Position numbers and translations under genes: made by a program. 64,000 nt of DNA, from NCBI GenBank assembly GCA_023091665.1, contig JALJCQ010000001.1:372001-436000 (forward strand). Direction: 5' to 3'. Position 1 is the first letter of the stretch. Each line of letters opens with the position of its first letter. The DNA comes from Pythium myriotylum. Its lineage: Eukaryota > Oomycota > Peronosporomycetes > Pythiales > Pythiaceae. Below are positions 8,971 to 18,808 of the stretch, piece by piece. The notes under the pieces are model-generated. The model saw nothing but the letters and a program-made list of their open reading frames with translations, searched no databases and was not told the origin of the DNA.

Positions 8971-11022
8971 ATGCGCTGGCGACTCGCGCTCTCGCTCGCG
9001 ACGACCTCGCTCGTCGCAGTCGCAGTCTCGGCGCAGTCGTCGGCTTTCTCCGAGCGCTGCTGGCGACTCGACGGCGCGACGCTCGCGGTCTCGGCGCTCG
9101 ACAGCGGCTGCCCCGTGAACGTGGCCATCGTCGACCTCACGGCGCCGTTCAACGTCGGCGATGACATCCCGGCCATCTGGACAGTCTCGCTGAACAGCGC
9201 CTCGAGCAACGACCTCGCCATGCCGACGCCCTCGGGCGCGCTCGCCGTCTCGACGTTTCTGCGCACATGTGAGACCGTGGCCTCGTGCGACCCGACGTCG
9301 ACGCCCGCGGCCTCGTCGGCGCTGCAGACCGCCAACGTCTCGAGCGACGGCGTCACGTTCACGAGCCTCGCCGGCGTCAAGTTTGCCACCGAGGGCGTCT
9401 ACCCGATCGCGGCCTTTGTGACCGTCTCGTCCTCGTCGTCCTCCTCCTCCTCCCTGCGCAGCTACGTCTTTGCGGCCTACGTGAATGTGACCGTCAAGAA
9501 GCCCGTCAGCAACGCCAACGCCCACGAACGCGGCGTCGTCCACTGCCGCATGTCCCGACAGAGCGCGCTCAGCTCGCCGCTCGATCCCTCTGCGACCGTG
9601 AGCGAGAGCAGCAACTGCGAGCTCCGCATCAACCTCTCGCCGCTCGACGTCGTGACGCCGAACGCCTCGAGCTCGGTCTCGTGGGTCGCCACGCTCGACC
9701 AGCACGACGACGCCGAGATCCACATGCCCTCGCCGCTCTCGACAGCGCTCGTCGACGGCGTCGCGTACGAGATCGTCGACTCGTCCATCAAGATCTGCAC
9801 GAGCGAGAGCGCCTGCGACGAGTACACCAACTCCTCGGAGCTCGAACAGGTCATCTCGGTCGGACCGGCGTCGTTTTCGTCCTCGGGCACCGCGCGGTTC
9901 ACGGTCTCCAAGCTCTCGCTGCCGACGGTCGGGAAACACCCGGCGATGGTGCACATGGTGCTCGCCGGTCCGAATCGGCGATACGACTACGTGTACTACT
10001 TCGACCTGCTCGCGACGGCCACAGGCGATCTCAGCCAGCAAGTCGAGACCGCCACGTACGCGACCGACTCGACGACGTCGTACTGCTGGGACGTGCTCGC
10101 GGACGGCTCGCAGGCCAACGTGACCGCTGCGAGCGTCGCGGTCGCCGCCAAGGACGCGGACTGCCCGTACAAGTCGCAGCTCTTGCTCTCGGCTGACAAC
10201 GTGACGACGAACGGTTCGCTCTCTCTCACGTGGGCGATCGCAGCAACGACCAACTTCTCGAGCGCTGTTTTCGGCGCTGTCGACCTCACGACTGTGTACG
10301 ATGCCGACTCCAAGGCCAAGGTCTCGCTGCCGATTCTCAACGTGTACGCATGCAGCAACGGAACTGTGTGCACGCCGTTCGCGAGCGACAAGACGCTGCT
10401 TGCCAGTCTTCCGGCGCGCAACCTCACGGGCAATGCCATGGCGATCGAAGCCAACGGTATCACGTTCCCACGCGTAGGAAACTTTACGATTCTCGTCCAC
10501 ACCGTGTTCCCGAACGGCGCGAGCCGCATCGACACGGCGGTCTACGGCTCCGTCACGGTCTCGGCTTCTGCTACTGACGCCGCGACCGTGTCCAAATCCA
10601 AGTCGCACACAGTCGCGTACGTGCTCATCGCCGTCGCCTGCGTCGTCGCCGTCGTCGGCATCTTCTTCGGCGCCGTCTGGCTCCGCAAACGCCGCCAGCG
10701 CCAGCGCATGGACAAGATGGTGCAGTTCGGGATCTTTGGCGCGCCACGCCGCGACCCGACGTTGCTCAAGACGGCCGATTCGCGAGGATCGGGAGGCACA
10801 GGCCACGAGTCGTTCGCATTCGTCAAGGCACAACCCTCACCGTTCGATTCGCCTCGAGATGGCTCGCCATCGTACGATCTCTATCGGCGCTCAAGCTTCA
10901 ACGAGATGTCGCTCGAAGAGTCCAACTTGAGCTTCGCATTCACCGAAGGCGACCAGTCCCATCTCAGCTTCGCCTTCCCCGATGGCGAACGAAGAAGCAG
11001 CCAAGAAGCGTACGACGTGTAA
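8971..11022 (+). CDS. type I membrane protein with three Cys-containing ectodomain modules
   Basis: 683 residues. A signal peptide (MRWRLALSLATTSLVAVAVSA) is followed by three related extracellular modules, each with spaced Cys residues (CWRL...GCPV, CRM...NCELR, YCWDV...DCPY) and Ser/Thr-rich surroundings with many N-x-S/T sites. A transmembrane helix (YVLIAVACVVAVVGIFFGAV) precedes a basic run (RKRRQRQRMDK) and a tail with YRRSSFNEMSLEE and a repeated LSFAF motif. The tail motif is shared with the divergent paralog at 6082, suggesting a conserved intracellular contact or phosphosite. The ATG at 8971 is chosen because it opens the signal peptide; upstream in-frame ATGs would mask it. GC content is high. 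I recognise no named family. Confidence 0.85.
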   Translation: MRWRLALSLATTSLVAVAVSAQSSAFSERCWRLDGATLAVSALDSGCPVNVAIVDLTAPFNVGDDIPAIWTVSLNSASSNDLAMPTPSGALAVSTFLRTCETVASCDPTSTPAASSALQTANVSSDGVTFTSLAGVKFATEGVYPIAAFVTVSSSSSSSSSLRSYVFAAYVNVTVKKPVSNANAHERGVVHCRMSRQSALSSPLDPSATVSESSNCELRINLSPLDVVTPNASSSVSWVATLDQHDDAEIHMPSPLSTALVDGVAYEIVDSSIKICTSESACDEYTNSSELEQVISVGPASFSSSGTARFTVSKLSLPTVGKHPAMVHMVLAGPNRRYDYVYYFDLLATATGDLSQQVETATYATDSTTSYCWDVLADGSQANVTAASVAVAAKDADCPYKSQLLLSADNVTTNGSLSLTWAIAATTNFSSAVFGAVDLTTVYDADSKAKVSLPILNVYACSNGTVCTPFASDKTLLASLPARNLTGNAMAIEANGITFPRVGNFTILVHTVFPNGASRIDTAVYGSVTVSASATDAATVSKSKSHTVAYVLIAVACVVAVVGIFFGAVWLRKRRQRQRMDKMVQFGIFGAPRRDPTLLKTADSRGSGGTGHESFAFVKAQPSPFDSPRDGSPSYDLYRRSSFNEMSLEESNLSFAFTEGDQSHLSFAFPDGERRSSQEAYDV

Positions 11023-11872
11023 CGCAAAAAGGCTCCTATTTAGGTATATTCAGCCGCGGCGAGTAGCGTCCGCGGGCATAGCATCCAGGCTAGTCATTAT
11101 TGTTCCGCCCTAGAGAGCAGAACCAACCGTAACAAGGAATTCCTATTCTTTCGGCTTTGTGTCAACGTCGAGACGAAGGAGTGGCACGAAATTCATTACG
11201 ACACGCTGCGATCTGGCAGGAGACGACAGTGTGAAATGGCAGGGTTGTCAACGAGGCCATCCGTCCGACTAGACGAAGGAAATTGTACCTCACTTCAAGT
11301 GTGAACTTGCGTCGCTTCTCCAACTGACAATGAAAAGAAAAAGATGATTGAACACCCGCCTTTCTGGGAGAGAGAGGGAGTCTGTCTTTCTCAACACAGA
11401 GCACTCAACGTTTGTATACACGTCGGTCGTCTTGTTGCACTTGAATAGAGACCTGTCGAGTGACAGGCGAGGAAGAGGCGCGCGTCCTTCGCGACGCATT
11501 ACACGTGACAGAGTTGACCCATAATGACCTGCACTCCAAGTCATCAACAACGTTCACTCTGAATTGTAAACATGGGTACACACCCTCGGACTGTCGCAAC
11601 AGTGTTGATGACAACTGCTCGGCCACGCAGCCATCAAAAACCAACTGACCATGATCTTTCGACTGTGAGTCGAAAGAGCTCGAGCAGTTCCTTGCAAGCT
11701 AGGCGCACCGTGCACGCAGCCATCAAAATCCTACTGAACACAGTCGAAAGGCTTTGAGCAGTGAGCTCCTTGGAAGCGAGGCGCATCCGCACAGCGCATT
11801 CTCACTCACTTGCAAACTTTCCAAGTACGACCCAACTCTCAACTCCTCTACTCCACAACTCCCAAGCCCACC
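11023..11872. other. intergenic; includes an imperfect tandem repeat
   Basis: No gene seen. Two diverged units of about 89 bp, each beginning CACGCAGCCATCAAAA, lie at 11624-11712 and 11713-11795, directly upstream of the SnoaL-like gene. They may carry duplicated promoter elements. Confidence 0.5.
11805..11820 (+). promoter_or_regulatory. candidate Inr/FPR core promoter
   Basis: CTCACTTGCAAACTTT resembles the oomycete initiator plus flanking promoter region and lies 53 nt before the ATG at 11873. Confidence 0.4.
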
Positions 11873-12763
11873 ATGAAGACCTTCGCCACGCTTCTTCTCG
11901 CTGCCCTGGCAACTGTCTCGACCCACGCGACCTCGTGCGAGACGCTCGAGGCCAACAAGAAAGCCGCCGTCGCCTTGCTGGATGGCGTTATCAACGACAA
12001 GAACATGGCTGTCGTGGACAAGTACATCGGCACGACGTACCTGCAGCACAACCCTCTGGTCCCCGACGGAGCACAGGCTCTCAAGGACTTTGCCAAGACC
12101 TTCACGAACGAGACGAAGGCCGAGTTCGGCGCTGTGGTCGCATCTGGCGACCTCGTCTGGATCGACGGTCGATACACTGGCATTCCCGGCATTCCGACCT
12201 CCGTGGCGGTGGACGTGTTCCGTTTCGAGAACGGCAAGATCGTCGAGCACTGGGACCGTCTCCAGGCTGAGGTCGATGCCTCCAAGACTGCCAGTGGCCA
12301 CCCGATGTTCCCTGTCTACTCGAAAGAGCCCAAACATATTCCCGCTGCGTGTGGCGGGGAGTGCGACGATCTGTCGTCGCAAGAAGAGGCGAACAAGAAA
12401 GCTGCGGTTGCGTTGCTTGACCAAGTCTTCAACAAGAAGAACCTCGCGGCCGTGGACGAGTATGTGAGTTCGACTTACGTACAGCACAACCCACTTGTGC
12501 CGGACGGACCGCAGTCACTCAAAGATTTCGCCAAGACCTTCACGAATGAGACGAAAGCCGAGTTTGGAGCCGTGGTTGCGTCTGGCGATCTCGTCTGGAT
12601 TGACGGCCGCTACACGGGAATTCCCGGCGTTCCCACGTCGGTGGCTGTGGACGTGTTCCGCTTCGAGAACGGCAAGGTCGTGGAGCACTGGGACCGCCTT
12701 CAAGCTGAAGTGGTGGCCTCGAAGACCGCGAGTGGGCGTCCGATGTTCCCCGTCAAGGCGTAG
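11873..12763 (+). CDS. secreted tandem SnoaL-like (NTF2-fold) protein
   Basis: 296 residues. A signal peptide (MKTFATLLLAALATVSTHA) precedes two NTF2-like/SnoaL domains at about residues 25-143 and 168-290. Each carries the family signature QHNPLVPDG, a GDLVW strand, and FRFENGK-VEHWD near its end. The bacterial family (predicted SnoaL-like polyketide-cyclase or aldol-condensation proteins) is usually one domain of about 130 residues, so this is an internal duplication. The halves are nearly identical over the core (DFAKTFTNETKAEFGAVVAS in both), much closer than those of the paralog at 15412, suggesting recent internal duplication or conversion. The export signal points to an extracellular role; substrate unknown. 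The ATG at 11873 starts the signal peptide. Confidence 0.88.
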   Translation: MKTFATLLLAALATVSTHATSCETLEANKKAAVALLDGVINDKNMAVVDKYIGTTYLQHNPLVPDGAQALKDFAKTFTNETKAEFGAVVASGDLVWIDGRYTGIPGIPTSVAVDVFRFENGKIVEHWDRLQAEVDASKTASGHPMFPVYSKEPKHIPAACGGECDDLSSQEEANKKAAVALLDQVFNKKNLAAVDEYVSSTYVQHNPLVPDGPQSLKDFAKTFTNETKAEFGAVVASGDLVWIDGRYTGIPGVPTSVAVDVFRFENGKVVEHWDRLQAEVVASKTASGRPMFPVKA

Positions 12764-12873
12764 GCATTTCGAGGCGATCCGTTCTCCTCACCGAGGGTTG
12801 TTTTCGCCACAATTTTGATTCTCGGCACACTCCAGAGTAGATAGCGGAGGTATAGATTCAATGAATTGTTTGC

Positions 12874-14979
12874 TTATGAGAATACCCACACTATCCAGAT
12901 CCCACTCATCCAGCCTACCGCCGCCGATCTCGCCGTACGGTCTGCGTTGTTGAGAATGAAAGGGTAAAAGACATCGTTCGGAATCGAGAACCAAATAGGT
13001 GGAGTGGGCGGGATCCACTGGTCGAATTTGGCTGCGTGGACCTGAACAAACGATACTGTCGTCGTGAGCAAGTACGTTTCTTGCTTACTTTGATCGTGCG
13101 GGTTCTTCCAGAATGTCCACGTATCTTTGCCGTGGAATGCTCTCGATGCGACAATCTTGTCTTGCGGGTTATTGGCTGGCCCAACTGCTGCCACGAGAAA
13201 CTCGATATGGAGCGACGCGAAAACGTTCTTGCACTGCATCTCCACGTTCCCAGCTCCAGTGGCATCGGCAAACACCGCAGTCGCTTTCGTTGGCTCGTCG
13301 TAGTCAACTGTAAGCCAGTCGTCAACTAAAAAAGGATTCGAGTTGCCAAACATCGCTACGTGCGAGAAGCGAACGCGCAGTGCATCGGCTACGACGGGCG
13401 AATCCCGCTCACAAAAACTCTTGAACTCGGTAGCATTCAGTGGTAGCGTGCACGTCAGGTACGAGTCTTCTCCAAAGAGAATCGGCGTCTCAAGAGTGTC
13501 GCTGCAGTCCCCAAGGGCTGGTAAGACCAGTCCGCCTGTCATCTCGGAGATGACTTTTGTTGCTTTCATCGACGCGTTTGCACTTGAGCTGAGGATGCCG
13601 ACTCGCACGGGTCGATGCATGAGATACCCCGGGTTCCCCGATCGCTCGTAGGTTTGCAAGTTGCCTTGCTCAAGAGATCGGGAGATCTCTGCTGTGCTCA
13701 CGAAGCGGACACTGAACGATTGCCACAGTGATGCCGTGGATGAGCCCTCGCTTGTAGAGAGAGCACCAATTGTGACGAGAGCACTGGCTCGCTCGATCAA
13801 GCCACTACCATTGTGGTAGACAGTATACGCAACGCCGAAGAGCGCGCCTTCACAGATCGAGTTGTTGGCGGTGTTGTTACGGAGGTGAGGGAGTGGGTAG
13901 TAACTAGGGTACGGTGGCGCGAGCTGGTTGGTTTGGCCAGTCACGACATCGACTTCCTGGAGTGTGACGTCCATGATCACAATTTCCGTCGAGACACTCG
14001 AGCCTGAGGTCACGCTCGGCGTTTTGGCGATGAGAAGATTCGGAGCGATTGACGATGGGTCCAACTGTCCACCTGAAGCTCCACACACCTCTTCAAGAAC
14101 CAGATTGTCTTGAACACACGACGACTCCTCCCAGTCGAACTCGAAGCGGACTGGATTTCGCTGAGAACACTTTGAAGAGGTCGCGACCGACGCCCAGCCC
14201 ATTAGGTAAGGCCCGCGGACCACGTCTTGAGACGAAGGCGCAAACACACGAATGAAGTCGCCCGGTTCGTAGACACCTCCGGGGGTGTCTACGGACCTGG
14301 CGATTTCTACATCGTCAGTGGTGGTGAACGCGTGCTCTTTGGGGTTCTGTTGGAACGCCGTTGCGATGGACATTGTTTTTTCTGGCGGCTCAGCGATGTA
14401 ATCGCCCACGACCTCATTGTTGTCCACAGCCACGCACAGCACCGAGTCGACCAGAAGCGGATTCACTTTTGATCCGGCGTTCTTAAGCGTGAGGTCTATC
14501 GAGCAGTACTCGATCGATGGCTTGGTTGGTTGGACATCCTCACAGAGTCCTTGTCTTTTCACAGTAGCAATGTGGTCTGACGTGCACTTCAGAGTATCGT
14601 ACCATTAGAAGATTCTGAGGGTACTGTAGCCTCCGATGTTGAGACGGGGCTTTCGTACCTCCGTGTCGCAACAGCAGAACGAATCGCACGCGCCAGCCGT
14701 TAGATCGCACGTACACGCACAGTCGAAGAAGAGACAGCTAGACGCACTCAGAGGTCGGAAACAAGACTAGGAGGCACTTCTGGCTCGAGTGACTCACACA
14801 CACCTTGTTTCCACGCAGGAGCAGCCGATCGGAGCGACTAACGTCTTGTGCGCATCGGCGATGGCCGTGGGCGACACGAGCGACCAATTGACGGGCGTGA
14901 ATGACGATTCTGGACGAGCGATCGTCGTCGCCACGGCGAGAGCTGAAGTGGTGGTAATGAGGATCCTTCGTCGCAGCAT
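12874..14979 (-). CDS. Tectonic-family protein (ciliary transition zone), three exons
   Basis: Exon 1 runs 14979-14804 (signal peptide MLRRRILITTTSALAVATTI), exon 2 about 14737-14659, exon 3 14586-12874, about 655 residues in all. Exon 2 encodes the Tectonic hallmark CDLTAGACDSFCCCDTE, and exon 3 begins CTSDH, completing the CCCD--C motif. Exon 3 also has the family motif NPGYLMHRPVRVG and the C-terminal IPNDVFYPF region. Intron 2 (14658-14587, 72 nt) has GTACGA...AG ends and a CTAAT branch-like site and joins in phase. Intron 1 starts at 14803 (GTGTGT); acceptors at 14738 (66 nt) or 14747 (57 nt) both keep the frame. Tectonics act in the transition-zone complex of cilia, which fits flagellated zoospores. 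The 3' end converges on the SnoaL-like gene ending 110 bp away. Confidence 0.82.
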
Positions 14980-15411
14980 TGTCGAGTTCTTTCGACGCCT
15001 CTTCAAGATCGCATCCTGTGCTTATTCCATGTGGACTACACAAAATGCGCGACTCGTAAACAAAGTGGCCAAGTGTGGAGCGTGCATCCTTGGTGAGCAT
15101 CATCTGCTGGTCACGAATAGAGGAATTTCGCGACATGAAGACAGCTTGTTTACCGCTTGGGGAGAACGTCTCTCCTTTCCCCCTTAGAAAGGCCAGGATT
15201 TTGCTACAGTACTGGGTGCATCAAATTCGTCCAGTGTGCCTTGTACTAAACGAACCGTGAGCTAACAACCAGCCACAAATCTGTGCTTGTGTGTCCGACT
15301 CTGTTGGTATCCTCTCCGTCATCATCCGTGCCTTCTGTCGGTCTTACTCGATGCCTCTGCGAGTCTTCACATTTTAATTTTCCCAGCAACCTCCACAAGC
15401 TCTCTCAACCG
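14980..15411. promoter_or_regulatory. divergent promoter region between Tectonic and SnoaL-like genes
   Basis: About 430 bp between diverging starts. An Inr/FPR-like element CTTCACATTTTAATTTT lies at 15365-15381, 31 nt before the ATG at 15412. No other feature seen. Confidence 0.45.
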
Positions 15412-16308
15412 ATGATGAGGACTGCCACACTCACTATGTCAGCAGTGCTTGCTATTACCAGCTTCATCTCCGCCGATGCTACGTCGTGTGTGACCCTCGA
15501 GGCTAATAAGAAATCCGCAGTCGACCTGGTCGACGGGATCTTCAACAAGCACGACGCCTCGTACCTCGACAAGTACGTTGGGTCGACCTACATCCAGCAC
15601 AATCCGACTATCCAAGACGGCGTCGACGCTGTGCGAGGCTTCATCCCATTCCTTGGCAACAGCTCTAAGGTTGAGATTGGCGCTGTGATTGCCCATGATG
15701 ATCTTGTCTGGATCAACACAAGGTATTCCGGCGTCCCCAACCTGGAGACATCCGTCGGTGTGGACGTATACCGCTTGGTCAACGGCAAGATCGTCGAGCA
15801 TTGGGACATCCTGCAGACCGAAGTTCCCGTGGAGAAGACCGCGAGTGGGCGCCCCATGTTCCCGATCGAGGATAAGGCCGTGAAGACTCCGACCGCATGC
15901 AGCGATGGGTGCGATAGCTCGAACCCGGCACTCGCGGCCAACAAGGAGACCGCCAAGGCATTCCTCGATGGCGTCTTCAACAGAAAGGATGTCACGGTTG
16001 TTGACAAATACGTCGGCAGGGAGTACTTGCAGCACAACCCGAGTGTTCCGGACGGTGCCGCCTCGCTCAAAAGCATTATCCCGAAGCTCTCCGACACCTA
16101 CAAGGTCGAGTTCGGCGGCGTGGCGGCGTCTGGCGACCTTGTCTTCGTCAACACGCGCTACTCTGGAGGCGGACAGGCGACGTCCGTCGGCCTCGACGCG
16201 TTCCGCTTTGAGAATGGCAAGATCGTCGAGCACTGGGACATCCTCCAAGAAGAAGTGCCTGTGGAGAAGACGGTCAGCGGCCACCCGATGTTTCCTATTG
16301 GCGCCTAA
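15412..16308 (+). CDS. secreted tandem SnoaL-like protein, second copy
   Basis: 298 residues from ATG 15412 (or the adjacent ATG at 15415). A signal peptide (TLTMSAVLAITSFISADA) is followed by two SnoaL-like NTF2-fold domains with QHNPTIQDG and QHNPSVPDG, DDLVW/GDLVF strands, and NGKIVEHWDILQ in both. Both domains end in PMFPI, matching the paralog at 11873. Its two halves are more diverged from each other than those of 11873-12763. The pair flanks the Tectonic gene, so the duplication either spanned that gene or was separated by its insertion. Extracellular location is inferred from the signal peptide; enzymatic activity is unproven. Confidence 0.87.
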   Translation: MMRTATLTMSAVLAITSFISADATSCVTLEANKKSAVDLVDGIFNKHDASYLDKYVGSTYIQHNPTIQDGVDAVRGFIPFLGNSSKVEIGAVIAHDDLVWINTRYSGVPNLETSVGVDVYRLVNGKIVEHWDILQTEVPVEKTASGRPMFPIEDKAVKTPTACSDGCDSSNPALAANKETAKAFLDGVFNRKDVTVVDKYVGREYLQHNPSVPDGAASLKSIIPKLSDTYKVEFGGVAASGDLVFVNTRYSGGGQATSVGLDAFRFENGKIVEHWDILQEEVPVEKTVSGHPMFPIGA

Positions 16309-16433
16309 AGTGCTGCATTGCGCATCGTTTCCTACGATGACAGGGCTGCCTTCGCTAAAAACGACTTGGAATATTCGGAAGGAATTAAATCGACAAACCA
16401 TTGACACAAAATACACTGGAAACTTGGGCCCGG

Positions 16434-16480
16434 CCGGCTATAGGTTTCTAGATAAGCAAACCAATAGACCTCAATTTGTT
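16434..16480 (+). repeat. LINE 3'-tail fragment
   Basis: The sequence GCTATAGGTTTCTAGATAAG followed by CAAACCAATAGACCTCAATT matches the 3' end of the LINE copies at 30247 and 53633 (+) and 32525 and 53938 (-). Only the tail is present, as in a severely 5'-truncated insertion. No clear target duplication was found. The rest of 16309-16660 shows nothing. Confidence 0.6.
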
Positions 16481-16660
16481 GTACGGTAAAGAAGTTTTCT
16501 AGCCTACGGTGATGGGGCTAGCTGGTGATCGAGCACCCCTTAAAGGATGTCCCAAGTGTCCATGGCTATGCTGGATGCGTGGTTAGCCGTTCTACTGTAC
16601 GTTACGTTCTTTTTGGGTGCTCACAATCCGTGATCCGAATCTCCGTCAGGCAGGCCGTAT

Positions 16661-18706
16661 CCAATTGGCTTCAACTCACCAGGACAAGTCATCGAACAAG
16701 TTTTCTCCTAATTTCACAGGTTTCAGAAGGTTTTCACTCCGAGGCAGATCCCGTAACGAAAATTAGTGGACACCGGTGAAACGACAGGGTTCCTCCAGGC
16801 CGATTCTTGCATGAGAATTCTTCGGAAATTTCCTTCGAGCTGAGACGGGTCAAAGCTCGATGCGTCGAAGTTAGTTCCCGATATCCTCTTATCTGTGAGT
16901 AGCTCGTGCATGATATCCCAGCACAACAGTTGATATCAGAAGCATTACCGCCCACACGGGTGAATCGAGAACTATGTATTAACCACGCTGTGTCACTACA
17001 GGCGGTATACTGGTCAATAGGGTCTCGTGCGGTTCGTTACCCGACGACCTCGCTTCCTCAACCGTCTTCGTCCATCGTCCTCAACTGGCTTCTGCGCTCG
17101 TAAAAACTCAACTACTGCGACCCTCTTCGCGCTGTCTGCAAACGCAATCGCTGCGTCCAGGTTGCCGCCTTCTTTCTCCCAAATGTACTTCACAACGTCC
17201 AGATGGCCAACTAACGCTGCCATCTCTAGCATTGGGAGTGGCGTGCCGACGACCTCGTACATGTACTTGAAGAGCTCGCCATTCTCCCATAGAGACAAGT
17301 GTGACATTGACGACACCTTGAGACCGTACTTCTCATGCAGCCGCTTAACGAGTGCGACTTGATTCAAGCGCACGGCATCGTCGAACACTTTCTGAGCGAC
17401 TTTCGCTTTACGGTGGTCTAAGAGGTAATCAATGATCGAAACGTTCCCGTTGGCACCTGCTAACGCGATGGCCTCGTCAGTTGATCGCCTTGGCAGGTTG
17501 TAGTGCAAGAACTTGACGAGCTCGAGATTGCCGCTTGAAATAGAGGCATTCAGTTCTCGTTTATCAAAACGAACGCGCACGACATCTCGAAGGTAAAGTG
17601 CGATATCTATACGACCACTATGAAAAGCTGACGAGATCACGGACCTGTCCTCCACCACTTTCACGCCGTATGCCTCGTGAAGAAGCACGAGTATCTCAAA
17701 ATGGCCGTTCCTTGCGGCGCCAGATATAGCATTCTCTGAGCAACCTTCGTTTCGGTTGTCTATCAAGAACTTGACGATTTCGAGATGGCCTTGTGTCGCC
17801 GCGTGGTCTAAAGCGTTAGTCGTGCATCCTTCGGTACGATGTTCATGCAGAAAACGCACGATATCCAGGTTTCCGCAATTAGCCGCCCCATCCATTGCTC
17901 GTGCCGAGCAGTCTGTGTTTCCCAGGCTGTGGAGAAACTGCACGACGTTAAGATGGTTATTCGACGCAGCGATGTCCATGGCTCTTGGCGGCCACCCAAC
18001 GCCAAGACCATCGAGTAAAAGCACGATCTCCATGTTTCCGGAGGCGGCTGCACGCTCCATCGTCTTTACGTTCACCTCGTCAGGCCACAGCACGACCATC
18101 TTCTTGAACAATTCAAATTCGCACGCTCGAAGCGCATCCATCATCGCGAAGTCCAAGCTTCTGGTGCACGCGTGCGGTTGATTATACAGCAGCCAGTGTG
18201 CGACGTCGTATTTGCCGACCGATGTTGCGTGGTAGAGGAGTTCGTCTTCCCTAGGCATGTTGCAAGCCTCTGGAGCGGTCTCGAGCCACTCGAGCACATC
18301 GATGCGCCCGCATCTTATAGCGCAGACGTGCATGTCGACTGCCTGTACCGACCGAACATCTGCATACTCTGGCTGGGATTTCAATGCAAAGAGTCGCTGC
18401 ACGAGTGGCAGCTCGCACTGGAGCATGTCGGCGTGTAGTGTTGGCCAGCCCACCAGTTCGTCGAGGAATCGAAATCCGGAGATGACGAGAGATGCGTCCG
18501 GAGGATCTCTTGGTAGATTTGGGGGACTCCAAGCTGGAACGAAGCCACGAGTGTGAGCACCGAGCGGTCCTGCAGCACGCGAGCAGCAGCCTCATGCTTG
18601 GAGAGCAGCATCTTGGCAAGTGACCTGGTCTCACTTGGCAGGGTTGATTCCAATCACCTGTAAATAAGTAGGCGTGACTCGCATATCAGTGAGCCTACGC
18701 CTAATT
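16661..18706. repeat. inverted duplication, right copy (pairs with 3670-5715)
   Basis: Reverse complement of 3670-5715. The ankyrin coding part is best conserved and the flanks are visibly more diverged, so this is not simply a recent clean duplication. Confidence 0.9.
17014..18612 (-). pseudogene. ankyrin-repeat gene, inverted copy with the same frameshift
   Basis: Reads as the reverse complement of 3764-5362. The 479-residue main frame (17014-18453) differs from its partner at about 14 positions, 13 of them in the C-terminal half (for example ISSGNLELVKFLHYN against ISSGEIELVKFLHHN). The N-terminal exon-like part (MLLSKHEAAARV, start at 18612) is in a different frame, with the junction at the position equivalent to 3895-3925. 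Sharing the shift means it predates the duplication, was spread by conversion, or is tolerated because translation starts downstream. The ankyrin domain is otherwise uninterrupted, unusual for a long-dead gene. Confidence 0.75.
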
Positions 18707-18808
18707 TGCTTGTAGACGGAATCTACTGGACAGCTGCCCAGAACACACTGGAGGATCGGATTTGATAGAGGATAGCATTAGATTTCGCAGAGTGTTCGAT
18801 GATGGCCA

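Noticed and set aside
8722..10833. 703-codon frame on the - strand
   Set aside because: Shadow of the GC-rich gene at 8971-11022; Arg/Asp/Glu/Val repeats only.
14763..14793. 31-nt intron with a perfect GTGAGT donor in the Tectonic gene
   Set aside because: It keeps the frame but is shorter than credible spliceosomal introns; the 57- or 66-nt alternatives from 14803 are preferred.
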